Assembly: GCF_002127325.2 (NCBI RefSeq)
Contig: NC_035441.2
Span: 156,083,122 to 156,147,121, forward strand
From: Helianthus annuus
Taxonomy: Eukaryota > Streptophyta > Magnoliopsida > Asterales > Asteraceae
Direction of reading: 5' to 3'
DNA length: 64,000 bases
Part shown: positions 33,724 through 45,193 of the stretch, piece by piece
Layout: each line of letters begins with the position of its first letter
Position numbering within the stretch: the stretch's first letter is position 1
Translations under genes and position numbers: made by a program
Notes under the pieces: model-generated
Seen by the model: only the letters and a program-made list of their open reading frames with translations
The model's database searches: none
What the model was told of the DNA's origin: nothing

Positions 33724-35133
33724 TGTGATAGGCGGTCGAATAACGGTGTTCGTTTATGTTTAAGTTGGGATTTTACTCAACTTTTAATCTTGAAAAGCCC
33801 ACTTTTGATTAGATATATGTTTTGCAGGTCTAGCGGAGTTTGAGGAGCTTTTTGGGAGCTTTACGGGTCGGCGGGACGAAAAACGGACCATTGGGAAGCG
33901 AAACGGGTCAACCGGGACTAAAAATTGGGAAAAACAGAAACTTCAGTTTGTAGGCATCGTCGCCGACGGGGTCTTAGGCCGTCGGCGACGCACTATAAAA
34001 AACCCCTGTCATCAAAAAAACCTCGTATCCAAGCATTTTACGCATCAGACGGTTTTCAGAATTGGGGAGGGCGTCGCCGACGGGTCCTCAGGCTGTCGGC
34101 GACGCGGCTTAGTTTCTCCGACGCATGATTCTTGTTGTTTGATGGTTATTGACGAATAAAAACACAAAATTCAGTATTAATTCGGGGGTTACACTTCCTT
34201 TGAGTTTGAATAGGAGTTCTTGGAGCCTAAACCTTCATCTCTTCCATCACCAATCATCCATCATCATCAAGTTTCATCCGAATTAAACCGAATCATCATC
34301 CAATTCACCTTCATCACTAATCCATAACCCTAGTTCATTCACTTATCATTCCTTTCACCATCATCACCCACTAAAACCCTAATCCTCATAATTTCATCAT
34401 TCCACAAGCTTCACGATGATCCAATTCAAGTTCCCATCATCCGTTGATCAAGTCTTGTTCACCATGAGCGGCTAATTTCTTGAAGGTTTCACCCCGGTGT
34501 AGGTTATTGTAAGTTTTTAGGGTTAAACATTGTTTGAGTTTTGATTGTGACAAATTGTATTTTGATTTTAAATCTTTAGATAATTGTCGTGCATTTGATT
34601 TGAATTTGTGAATTGTCGAACGATGATAAAGTTATGACTTTACGAAATGAATTTGTGCACTTATGCCTTATCTAAGTTAGGAATTACATGTTCTTGGTAA
34701 CAAAGTGCATTGCGGTTGGTTGTTTATCACGTTGATAACTCTTGGCACCTAAGCCACGTGACACTAATTCCGTTAATCACTTTTGCAATTGAATCAAATC
34801 TAAAATGTGTAGAAACGCTAGGACTTCAATTACCGAACCGGGTGTGAACCTAGTTTACATATCTTGTTTGAAACTATCAATTACGTTTTTGCAATTGTTT
34901 ATTTCTATTAGTTAATCCAACCCATTTGCTATTTACATTTAAACATCTTTTCAAAATCAATCAAAAAATCATAAAAACAATTTAGCAAGCTTCATAATTG
35001 TGACACCTTTTAAGAATTCATTCAAGTCCATTCGCAAACAACATACTCTTCGCGGTTCGACCCCTTACTACCACTAGCTATTTATTAAGGGTAATTTGGG
35101 TAAATAAATATTATCTTTGACCGGAGCACGACA
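33724..35133 (+). repeat. Tat/Athila-like Gypsy 3' LTR
   Basis: Starts TGTGATAGGCGG directly after the purine tract and plausibly ends CACGACA at 35133 (TG...CA), giving 1,410 bp. It contains two GTCGCCGAC hairpins flanking a TATA box and the cgcggttcgaccccttacta block near 35048 common before the LTR end of this group. The right boundary is less certain because the second LTR is not in the window. Confidence 0.6.
33958..34105 (+). promoter_or_regulatory. Two GC-rich hairpins around a TATA box
   Basis: Hairpin one: cgtcgccgacgg at 33958-33969 pairs perfectly with 33979-33990 across a nine-base loop. TATA-like cactataaaa follows at 33991-34000. Hairpin two: gcgtcgccgac at 34071-34081 pairs perfectly with 34095-34105 across 13 bases. 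The second would lie in the transcript leader. Both stand out in AT-rich DNA. Confidence 0.7.
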
Positions 35134-35720
35134 ATCCAATCAGGAACCTTCTTCCCAGTGCACATGGACTAATTTGTTTTCACTTTTGTTTCTGTACAAA
35201 AGTAATAGCAGAGATTATCAAAAGTTTAAATAGGTTAACGAATCAAAATTATATGAGCGGTTGTGGAACTTCCTGTGATCAAAATGGTATAAAATGTAAA
35301 TCACTGATTATATATATTTTTTATGGTCGAGCGATTAATGAAATTATTTCTTAGAGTGGTAACTAAGTCTTTAATGGTATGAATGTTTATGAGATAAAGT
35401 TTGATATCTCTTTAACATAATACTAACTAGGTTATAAACTCGTATACTACATATAAGCAAACCACCCCAATAAGAGGGGACGGGGGAACAAAAAAAAGAC
35501 AGGAAGCCAGAGTGCCCGTTTTGTGAAGCTAGCAATGAAGAAAGGGGTCCCCCACCTTTTTGTATTATGTATGTATTTTGAACAAAATATGAACTGGATA
35601 GTTACTCCAGATAATTGTTACGAATGGCTTGTCTATAATCGTTCAAACACCTAAAGGGCTGTCAAAACACAGCCCAGTAACAAGATAATACACCATGGCG
35701 GACATGTCTATTGGTTCTGA

Positions 35721-35803
<83 letters not shown>

Positions 35804-36433
35804 GTGTATACAGACATAACAAAACATGTCACATAAGCCCGGCCGTGGGGCAAGGACAAGGTCGACTAGTCCAAATGACAAACATAATTTACTGCAACAA
35901 AAAGCAATCAAAATTGGATAAACTGTCTTTTGTACATAAGCTACAAACTAAACATAGTCAAAAGACTACATTACAAACAAAACAAGGATGGAAACACCCA
36001 ATCCAATATGATTTACAGCTAATGGCCAAAGTTACAAATCAAATCACAAACCAAAAACGTCGAACACCAAGGACCCCAGAGGTCCTTCGAAGCACAGGTG
36101 CCACGCCACAACTACAAACGGTTCCTGCAAAAAAAAAAGAAAAAGGGCAAAATATAGAAGAGTAGCAACGGTTAACAAGTCCCAGAAGGCCCCAACACAA
36201 AGGCCCATAACCCAAACAAGGAAAAAACAAAGTATCAAGTAAGTGTTAGAGGGGAGTTAAAACAATATCGAATATTGTTTAAACAATGTTTATCAAGGGG
36301 AGGAATCACCAGAGAGGGGATCAGCGGAGGCAAACAGGGATTTCAGTTCTTGAAGAGACATGAGAGGATGGTTAGACAATTAAGCAAGGAGAGCAGGGGT
36401 TTAGCCATCAAACTCCTCCTGAAGTTTGGATAA
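35134..36433. other. Intergenic DNA with (TA)n/(CA)n microsatellite
   Basis: No gene seen. (TA)34 or so runs from 35725 to 35792, followed by (CA)5 to 35802. 35440-35560 and 35860-36240 are unique-looking and AT-rich. Open frames across the TA tract are artefacts of low complexity. Confidence 0.6.
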
Positions 36434-38786
36434 CTATTTCTTCGCCTTGGAGTTGTAGTGAGGAGTTTTCTTTCTCTCCAAGCCCTGAGAAGAGAAGGCA
36501 GACTCATCCTCCAACCCTGCCTGGCACCTTACATTCCAGTATGCTTGGTAAGTCTTCTCCAAAGAACTCTTGAAGTCTGGGGATTGAGTAAAGGCAGCAA
36601 GGAAACGTCGAAAACCCTGTGAAAGCCACCAGTGAAGCTCAGAAGCAAGCTTCTGGTTATCATCCTGAACAATCCCCAACTCAGCGTACAAGGTCTCCAC
36701 ATCATTAGTAGACACCGAAACAGTAGTCTTGTAATGGTTGACATCTGCAATTAATTGTTCCCTCTCTCGCATCAACCCGACTCGCTCCTCCTCCCAGGCC
36801 TTCTTTCTCTCCTTCACCATTGCCCTGGCTTGCTGGTAAGGAGAATCATAAGAAAAGACACAACGAGAAGCTAAGAAACAACACAATTCCAACAACAAAA
36901 AAACAAAAAAAAAAGGAGGAAGACATACCTTTTTCTCCAAAAGATGCCTTTCGGCATTAACAACACGACACTGAAGTTATGCAGCAATGCTTTGGGAAGA
37001 ATTCAGACGATCCTCTAAATCCTTTTTCTCTTCCTTCAAGGTCTGAACACGCTGCAACATCCCCATTCCTCGAGAGAAACTCTCACACATAGCCATGCAA
37101 TATCGCTCCTCAAAGATCTAAGGATCCAAGACAGCATTCATGAATTTCAAAGAAAAGGGAAGAACATTTGACATGAAATCCCGAGCAATCTCCCCAGTGC
37201 TAATAATGGACAAAGAAGTGATCTTCTAGTTAGAAGCATAATGGGGAGAATAACCCTCTGCAAACAAAGGCGCCAAAGGTGATTGGACCCGGGAAGAAGA
37301 GGGAACTTGGATTCTACTCTTGACGGAAGCCCGGGGGAGAAGTATGGACAACGGCTTCAACACGCACAACATTCCCTTTCAGACCTTTTTTCTTAACTAG
37401 TAACGGGGCCGAAGAGGCCGGAATCGCAACTGGAGCCTTAAAAGTTCCCTACAACAACATAAAAAAAGGCAGAGGGGGGAAAGGGAATAAGAAGTCTAAA
37501 AATACATAGAAACGAAGGAAAAGATTCTCCAACTGACTTACAGGGAAAGGTCCCGAGATAAGGCTAGAAGATGGCCGGAGAATCTTCAAATGCTTAGACA
37601 AAGAGCCTTTAGCAACAGGAGGAGCCTCAGACATGGTCTGGGAAGTGGGCTGAGACTTCTTATTACTAGTACTTCGAAACCTGGAGCGAATGTTCCTAAC
37701 CTCAGGAACGCCTCCACTGGTACCCACATCCAAATCAGATTTACGCTTACGAGACAGCTGAGTCTCTAAATCTTCATCACCACTGCTAATGTTTTCAACA
37801 TGAGGGGAATTCTAAGAACCCTCTGAACCCTTAGGGGAAGCCCCCTCGAGGAGAGGAGACCCATCCCCAGGGACCACCTCAACATCCTGACCCTCAACGT
37901 TGGGGGCCTCACCCCTAAGAACAACACCCATCTCCTGGTTTTTAACGCCCTCAACCACAAAAGATACACCCTTCACATCGGCCTGCATCAGACTCCACAA
38001 AGACATCTCTACATAAAAAGAACAAGTGCTTGAATAATAAAACAAACAGTGCAAAAGTCCCAAACAACAAAATTGGGCAAAATAACCACCAAAAGAATAG
38101 TTAACCCTTCCATTCAAGAAAGCCTTAGGACGATTTGGGTAAAATGGACTCAGGCCCCCCATCGCTAAGATACCCTCGGGAAAGTTGAAGGCACTGGTAA
38201 AATTCTCATACATACGTTTCATAGCACTTTCTCGACGCTAGACAAAGGAGGATTATCATCCTCGATGACAGCTGCAGGATCTCTGGTAGGAAGATGCTTG
38301 GATAACAGCGAGGGTGAGACGAAGATGAACCGGTTTTCCCATTCCTTTAAATAAGTGGAAGTCGGCATAAAGGAATAGTAGGGTAAAGAAACACTATCTT
38401 TCCTCTTCTCGAACGTAAACCTATCACCATCAGATCTTAATCGATAGAATCACCAGAACAACAGCACTGAAGGTACCACTTCAAATGCAGCATAGGTTAG
38501 TTCGAAGTGCACGATCCTCAAAAAAGCAAGAGGATGCACTTGTAAAAAGTGGATGCCATAGTGTTTAAGGAGACTCATCTTGAACGGAGATAATGGATAA
38601 CGGACACCACAAAAGGAAAAATGAAAGGGTAAAGATCACGATTCGTTCCGATGAACAAGTCGTTGGATCGTTAGGGCCGGGAAGACGTGGTAAAAGATTG
38701 GGAGGGCTGCGATAGGACGTGACGAAAGATTGCAATTCTTCTGGACCGATGATGGAATGGATCGAAGCCCTACCTTTGCGACTCAT
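36434..38786 (-). pseudogene. Gene with putative gypsy-type transposase domain, broken
   Basis: Minus-strand gene. The ATG at 38784-38786 opens MSRKGRASIHSIIGPEELQS; downstream in a second frame come PLSPFKMSLLKHYGIHFLQV and FLRIVHFELTYAAF, then FYRLRSDGDRFTFEKR. This is the signature of the plant putative gypsy-type transposase family (Pfam PF04195), found in many TE-derived plant genes. A frameshift near 38630 and a stop near 38444 break it. Three candidate GT-AG introns of 93-97 bp are visible: 38009-38105, 37449-37541 and 36833-36928. The C-terminal exon (36434-36832) has a coiled coil (EERVGLMREREQLIADVNHY) and ends at the complement of CTA 36434-36436. The biochemical role of the family is unclear. 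Confidence 0.7.
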
Positions 38787-38989
38787 TGTCAAGAAGGATA
38801 GTAAAAGGGGGGAACAAAGAAAGTGAAGTGCAGAGAAAAGAAGGAGAATGATGAAGATAATGAGCGGTTTCCAGGGTTTTAATAAGGCAATCAAGTGGAC
38901 GGTAACTGTCTTATCAAAGTTTAAAAGATAATCGTCCGATTTCCCCACATGGTGATACCCTTCTCTCCCTGACCACTGGATCATCTAGA

Positions 38990-39820
38990 TGCGACAAAGT
39001 AGACCATCATCAAGGGAAGTATTGATACGTCACTGGGACCCACCTACACAAACGCAGCGCCATAGGTAATATAGTCCAGGCCCACACACAAAAGTTAATG
39101 GCCAGGACTAAGGATGACTTGTCGACGAGGGCCCCTAATTGGGCTCCTCGTCTGGGCTCCCAAGAGGCAATTCGTGTTAGAAGCCATTTCATACCCTCAA
39201 TAGAAACACATACATAAGAAAAGAAGTGGGAACAATAAAGACCATCACTTCATCGTCCCTGCCAGAGCATTTAATGATCTGCAACAGGAGAGAGAAGATT
39301 ACTACCGGAATAGTACGAGGTTAGTACTGATCTCATTAATTGCAAGGATCATCTCCTCGGCAAGGGGAGGACACGTATCCGACGCTGCCAGAACTCTCCT
39401 CCGGCATGCAGGGGACCGTTGGATCTCACAAAGGTCTTCGCCATCCGATAAGTTTATCTCTCTATATAAGCCATCCTTGTGATCGTCGAAGGTAAGCATT
39501 CAATAATCCTTCCTACCAACAACAGAACCACGATTACTTCGAACAGTCTCTAATTTGCATTGAATACTCGAATCTTAGGGTTCACACCATACATTCCGGC
39601 AACATCGTCGTGCAGGAATATCGTTTCTTCCCCAGCAAGTTTACTTATTATCACGCCGGAGCTTGGTCACGTACTCCACTCCGGGGTCCTCCGTGACGAG
39701 ACTAATGGTGTTCTCTTTTGCAGACACTTTAGAAGATCTCTTTGTACGCTGACGAGTCTCTTCAACCACTAGCCGGAGTTAGGGGATTCGATAGTAGGCC
39801 AGACATAGGTTAGAGATCTC
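38990..39820. other. Possible LTR or promoter remnant
   Basis: Non-coding on both strands. A good plus-strand TATA (ctctatataagcc, 39460-39472) is followed by 5'-UTR-like sequence, and ctcctc/gaggag and ccggagttag-type repeats occur near 39650-39780. It could be a retroelement LTR linked to the adjacent minus-strand gene, but I could not find matching ends. Confidence 0.3.

Positions 39821-39824
<4 letters not shown>

Positions 39825-39896
<72 letters not shown>
39825..39896. repeat. (TA)n microsatellite
   Basis: About 36 TA units. The next sequence (cggttcctattaagtc, with a ggcggttcagggcggtt duplication near 40000) resembles the border of a TA-microsatellite-associated element, but no opposite end was found. 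Confidence 0.85.
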
Positions 39897-39897
<1 letters not shown>

Positions 39898-41880
39898 GGT
39901 TCCTATTAAGTCTAACTACTTTTTGAATCGATATTCACCGTCGGATCATGCTGAGATGAAATCTCGGCCGTTTAAACTACAACAAATAACCGCTCTCATG
40001 GCGGTTCAGGGCGGTTATTTACGGTTTTCTTAGCTGGTGGTTACTTCCACCTTTTCCTGCCCATGATCTCCACAATTCAACTTAATCATCCTACAAACTT
40101 GGGTAGTGGTATCAATTCAGTTGAGGAGTATTATTATATAATGTACATGCCACATACAAAAATTCCTATTTTCAATTGAATCATTCTTGAAGAATAAAAG
40201 AAATCCCTGCAATCCTCGTCGTTGAGCCTCCCGATCACAGGTCGGCTTTTGTTCATATTTGAAAGTATCATAGCTATTATGCTCTTTCTTTTAGTTTTTC
40301 TCGGATTGGTTTCGTATTTGATTGAAGGTATCATCGAATTTTGATTTTGTTTAACGGAAAATCTGTTTAAATTTTTTTAATTTTGGTTGTCGGATCAACT
40401 GAAACTAGCGCAGGTGCGGATGAAGCTGACACATATAACAAGGAATATTGTTCGAGATTGCTCTGATTGCCTTAATAAAGTACAGCCCAGTAACCCTAGG
40501 ATTGCTTTTCTTTGTAAATTTTCTAACCATATGCTAAATCAAACTGAAAAGTTGTTACAAATACCCCACTCCCAAATTCTCTTTGAGGATTTTAAGGCTC
40601 TTAAGCAAACACAAGCAATGGAAGTTGCCTTGTGGTGGACAGATAATTGCCACACAGATTCTTGAAACGCAAGATATAGTTGCATAGAAGACAAGGACCT
40701 ACTGATTTTACAAACTAGATTGGGAGCTTTCTGTATGAACATTGTTATTTTGTAATAACTTTTGTTCCTTTTAATATTGTCGCAAACTTTATTTCCTAGC
40801 TTGTGGTCAACCGAGATAAATGCTCATCTTTATAGAGTGTATGGTACAAAAAAGGTATGTGAGTCTTTATTTTAGAACATTCTATTACTGAAATTTGTAA
40901 TCCACTTTATTTTTTATCCTTAAATCTTGATTTTGTTCTCTTTTTTAAATATTTTGTTTCCTTCAATGCAGAGGTATTGATGGCTAACCAGGTACTTGAA
41001 GTTTAAAGGATCTTTTCTCTTACTATAATATATTCAGCACATTAGCTCAATTGGAAACATCATACATAAGTATATGTTAGCACTAGGTAGTTTAGTTTTA
41101 ATGTTTAATATTATAATCCGTATGCACTCTTTTTTCTGATCTTTGTTGAAAGCATCTATTGCAAGATCATATGTTGTTGATTGTACATATCTTACCATGT
41201 TGTTTTTCTTTAGAAAGTTGTCTAATCCGCTAGATAGAGATGGATCGCACTACCTGGAGAACCACCACCTGCTAATGATTTAGAAATTGATGACTGGCTT
41301 CCACGCTTTGTTGTTCTTCAAGGACCGTACATTTTATTGTATTTCGTGTCCACATGTAACTAACTAATTCAAATCCTGATGATTTGGCTTTTGTTTATCA
41401 ATCTTTTTATAAATGGGTTTGTTGAAGGTATACCAATCTATGCTAACTTAAAATAGTGTATATACAAGTCCACCACCCACCCTTTTGTCTGATGATGTGG
41501 AAGTCTTTTCTTCACATTCTGATGTTCTAAACTTAAATATATACTCTTTTCCATGGATAAAGGGACTGATCTATGAACAGCAATCTTACAGGCCCTATCC
41601 CTTTGTCATTTCATTTATTTAAAATTTAATAATTATTTCATATAAGTTGTTCAGTTTTTCTTCCTATATTTCTATATATTACTACAAAATTGTTTTGAGT
41701 TATATCAAAATATTATGAAATCTGAAATTCATTGTTGACAGTTTAATTTTACCAAGGATTACAAAGTGTAAATATATGCAAATCTAAGTTTACACCATGT
41801 GTAAAAGTAGTTTTAACTCATAAACAAAGAGTATATATTCTCAGTTCACATTATGTGTAAAAGTAGTTTTAACTCATAAA
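39897..41880. other. Gene-poor DNA with exon-like fragments
   Basis: No intact gene. A 92-codon open stretch at 40387-40665 starts at a non-ATG codon and is unrecognised. At 41238-41355 the plus strand reads DLEIDDWLPRFVVLQGPYI, reminiscent of a pleckstrin-homology domain strand pair, with no flanking exons that I can join. A direct repeat gtgtaaaagtagttttaactcataaa occurs at 41798-41823 and 41855-41880. These may be decayed exons or captured gene pieces. Confidence 0.35.
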
Positions 41881-41882
<2 letters not shown>

Positions 41883-41934
<52 letters not shown>

Positions 41935-42348
41935 CGAGAACCGTGAGAACGGATGAAAAAACCAATCAAAACCGAATTTTTTTAATACAAACCTCATTGT
42001 AATTAAAATACAACATCAAAAAAGAATTTACAACATCAAATAATTCATTTCTCCTCTCAAAATCACTGCTACTAGATTTTTTACGCATGTGTAAATGTAA
42101 CAAATTTACACATGTGTAAATGACAAACTTACACATGTGTAAATTTTCTTTATTTACAAATTCACGTAAATTTAAACGTGTAAATTTGATTTCTAACATT
42201 GTATTCGAACAATAATGATAAGTGTAAAAAGAAATTTTGAATTTAAATTGTTTTTGACTAAGTTCTTGTGGTTTTTTCATTTGTTCTCACGGTTATCGCG
42301 ATATTTAGCGTTCTCATTTAAACCCTCCCCTATATATATATATATATA
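41883..42348. mobile_element. Micron-like MITE flanked by (TA)n
   Basis: An element of about 400 bp (41932-42330) sits inside a TA microsatellite, with TA runs at 41883-41931 and 42331-42348. Subterminal inverted repeats: gagaaccgtgagaacggatg at 41936-41955 faces catttgttctcacggttatc near 42279-42298. This is the layout of Micron-type MITEs, known to insert in (TA)n tracts. The core carries repeated tttacacatgtgtaaa palindromes (42105-42120 and 42128-42143). No coding capacity. Confidence 0.65.
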
Positions 42349-44523
42349 GCATACGAAAACATAAATCCACATATATATTTATGAAAGAAACATTTTACTC
42401 ATGTGGCGCTTAAGTAACCGGGTTGTTAGTACCGGTCCTAGAAATTGGCCTAACCAGGCTAATTTATAATAATGTTTGGACTGGTTGCAACTTTTCGACT
42501 TGGCCGATCTTAAAAGGACCAGGCTTAGGCCCATTGCGATCATATCTTAGTTTCATTTATCTGAGCATTATATTTGGTGATGACATAGATGCCAGGGCCA
42601 GAATCAACCTCTAATAAACTCTTTGTTGTGGATGAATATAGAAGACAATCTATACTATTTGTAATGATGTGGTATATGTTGGATTCCAGATGTTGGGACG
42701 TTAATACAGACAACATGTTGAAACTTCTTATATTTCCAATGCTTCTTCTTTCATTAAGAATCGAAGGTTCTAGCGGTTGTGCAGTGAAGATTCTGAATGT
42801 GAATTACGGTCGTGCCCTAAATGGTTCAGAAAGCTACTTTTGCTTTCAGGGAATGACTACTTGGGACTAAGATCACACCCGCCAGTTGCCAATGCTGCCA
42901 CCAAGGTATATTCTTGCTGGTCTTTGATTCTTTGTTGTGGGTCTTTTATTTTTTGATGCTCTCTCAAGTTTTGATGATTTCTGTTTGAATTTATGTATGT
43001 GTCTATGTTGGATTATGATAACAATTATCATGTTAATTTTGTACTCAAACATAGTGAATTGATTTCCCCCTTCAGCCATTCGTTCTCGCCTCTCGCCAGT
43101 ACCCTCAAAACCGAAACCACCGCCAGCAATGAGTTTGGAGCCAAGTGAATTTCTTTCAGAATACTACCCAGGATTGCAATTTTAGGGTTGTGTGAACCAA
43201 AGAGACAAACACACCAAAGAGACGAACACACCAAAGGGACGAAGAGGTAGTGAGTACGTTGTTTCTTCTTTATACATTACTTTCTTTTTACTAAATGGTT
43301 GGTTTGGTTCTTTGTCATTCATGTTAACTTCTTGATATTTGAAATTAAAATGGTGTCATGGTGATGTTTGGTTGTATATTCTAGTTTCTAGGCGACCACA
43401 TTAGCAGGGCCTCCACATGTTTTTGTTTCGACCCCTACGTGTGTTCAAAGGTGCTTGTATACAAGTGTGCTTGAGGCAAAATCCTACAATTCAATCTTAG
43501 TTATTGAAATTTTCTCTAACCTTGCTCTTATGTTTTTAGGCATATTATACATGCCAAAATACACAAAACTTGTCAGATGCGGACCAGACAATAATTCAGC
43601 AAGAAGAAAATACGTCATTGGTAATTGTTTTTACGTGTAAACAAACTTTGTGTGTATACTTTATATTCCTTAGACTCACATTTGTATAATAAATTTCAGG
43701 TGGTTGATGTGGAACTTGAGGTCGACATTGACATTTCTAAATGTCCCCCAAGTAGATAATGCTACATGTACACCAAATTCATCAGGCCACAATGCAGCAA
43801 GTCAGCAAGAAGAATATACAATATCGGTAGTTGTTTTTACATGTAAAGAAACTTTATATCTATACTTTTTATTCCTTACTCTAATACTTGTATAACGACT
43901 TTCAGGTGGTTTTTGATGTGAAACATGAGCTTCCCCAGTATAGACGATGCCAACAATACACCAAGTTTGACAAATGGGCACCATGCATCAAGTCAACAGG
44001 TCGAAAAGAGGCCACCTTTGAGGTTAAAGAGGACGATCCAAAAGCCAAAAAATTAAGGTAGTAAACCATGTTTGAATGTTATTACACTTTCCCCCAATGT
44101 TGCTTACCATTTACTTTTGCATTAAAATGGCACAATTTCATGTTTTACCACCCTTATCAGTTTTATTTTATATTGTTTTGTGGTTATTCACTGTTCACGT
44201 TCGTTTTCCTTTTATAAATTAAAGAATGGTGCTTTTATTTGTAATGTTATTTAGATTTATGTCCACTTAATGTAGGTGTTTGAATTTGCTTATTTAGTTA
44301 TTTCGAGCTCCTTTTAGTTTTTTGACTTCTTAAAAGTTAATAAGTCATTTTTGTGGTGTTTGGGTAATGTGTTAAAGGAGTTTTTGTGGTTTGAAAAGGA
44401 CTTTTTCAAAAGGGAGAAAAGGAGATGGAAAAGGAGAAACAATCCCAAACACCCTCAATATAGATTATCTTTGTTTGTTACGCTGTTAACGTAATCCTTC
44501 CACCGGACGGGTATTAAACTAGT
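42349..44523 (+). other. Exon-like debris, possible Helitron 3' portion
   Basis: Contains several AG|GT-like borders but no joined coding sequence. 43190-43245 has three 17-18-bp accaaagagacgaacac units. 43573-44013 is a tandem duplication described separately. The right end accggacgggtattaaactagt finishes in CTAGT at 44519-44523 followed by T, preceded by an eroded hairpin (tccttcc/ggacggg), which resembles a plant Helitron 3' terminus. No RepHel protein and no certain 5' TC end were found. Confidence 0.3.
43573..44013 (+). repeat. Tandem duplication of an exon-intron-like unit (~205 bp)
   Basis: Two adjacent units (43620-43826 and 43827-44013), plus the tail of a third on the left (43573-43619), share gtagttgtttttac at the start, an intron-like AT tract ending ttcag|gtggt, gatgtgraac and a cagcaagaagaa tail. 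The third base and indel pattern suggests an old duplication of an exon with its intron, now without an open frame through all units. Confidence 0.55.
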
Positions 44524-45193
44524 TTCTCAAGGAAAGAACTAATAAGAAAAGCGGACGGTAATAATACCATAGAACGATTGGAAATCTCCTCAAATTTGTG
44601 CTGGTAATTGTCAGAGTTCATTTCACAAGAATTCCCTCAGGTGATTCAAGATCCTTGGATTTGAAGCGCTGCACCAGCGCTGTGGTGAAACCTCTCCAAC
44701 CAATGACGGGTTGTTGCGGTTAACCCAATCAAATTAGCTGGAAGCTTGTTGACTCTTTTATTCTTTCATACGGACTCCTGGCCCAATGCTGCATTCCCCT
44801 TAGTTGGACTCGATTGGCCCAATAATTTCACAACAGTGATCCACCGATTCAACATCATTCGTTTGTTGTTATTTTGTTGGTTAGGAACTTTATCCCTCTA
44901 TTTCGATATCATTTATTTTAATGGCTGAATCCAACAATTTTAATTTATTATCATGAGTCGAAATTTTATTGTTAATCCAATTGACTTACGTTTTTTTCAA
45001 ACCTTTAACAACGTGTATTTTGAATTTGAAGACTTTATTTATGTAGTTGTGCGAGGCATGTCTCTTGTTCTTCTCAACAGTTTCACACGTCCTTAATTAA
45101 TTATATTCAGTCTTTGATCCAGATTCTAAAATGTAGACTAACAGAATTCCAAAAACTTTGTTCATCCACCATAACATACACAAACACATTAAA
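44524..45193 (+). promoter_or_regulatory. Upstream region of the receptor kinase gene
   Basis: 670 bp with no ORF of note and no convincing TATA near the start. A pyrimidine patch (tctcttgttcttctc, 45060-45074) lies about 125 bases upstream of the ATG and could be a TATA-less core promoter or 5' UTR element. No TE signature seen. Confidence 0.3.

Noticed and set aside
35662..36165. Open frames across the TA/CA microsatellite (poly Tyr-Ile)
   Set aside because: They are created by the repeat, which is open in several frames on both strands.
42648..42664. Helitron 5' end (tctatactatttgtaat)
   Set aside because: The sequence is similar to some Helitron starts, but no target A|T context or matching family end could be established; kept only as a weak candidate.
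45158..45193. Twelve extra N-terminal residues for the receptor kinase
   Set aside because: The frame is open there, but the first codon is TTG. The ATG at 45194 gives a normal signal peptide.
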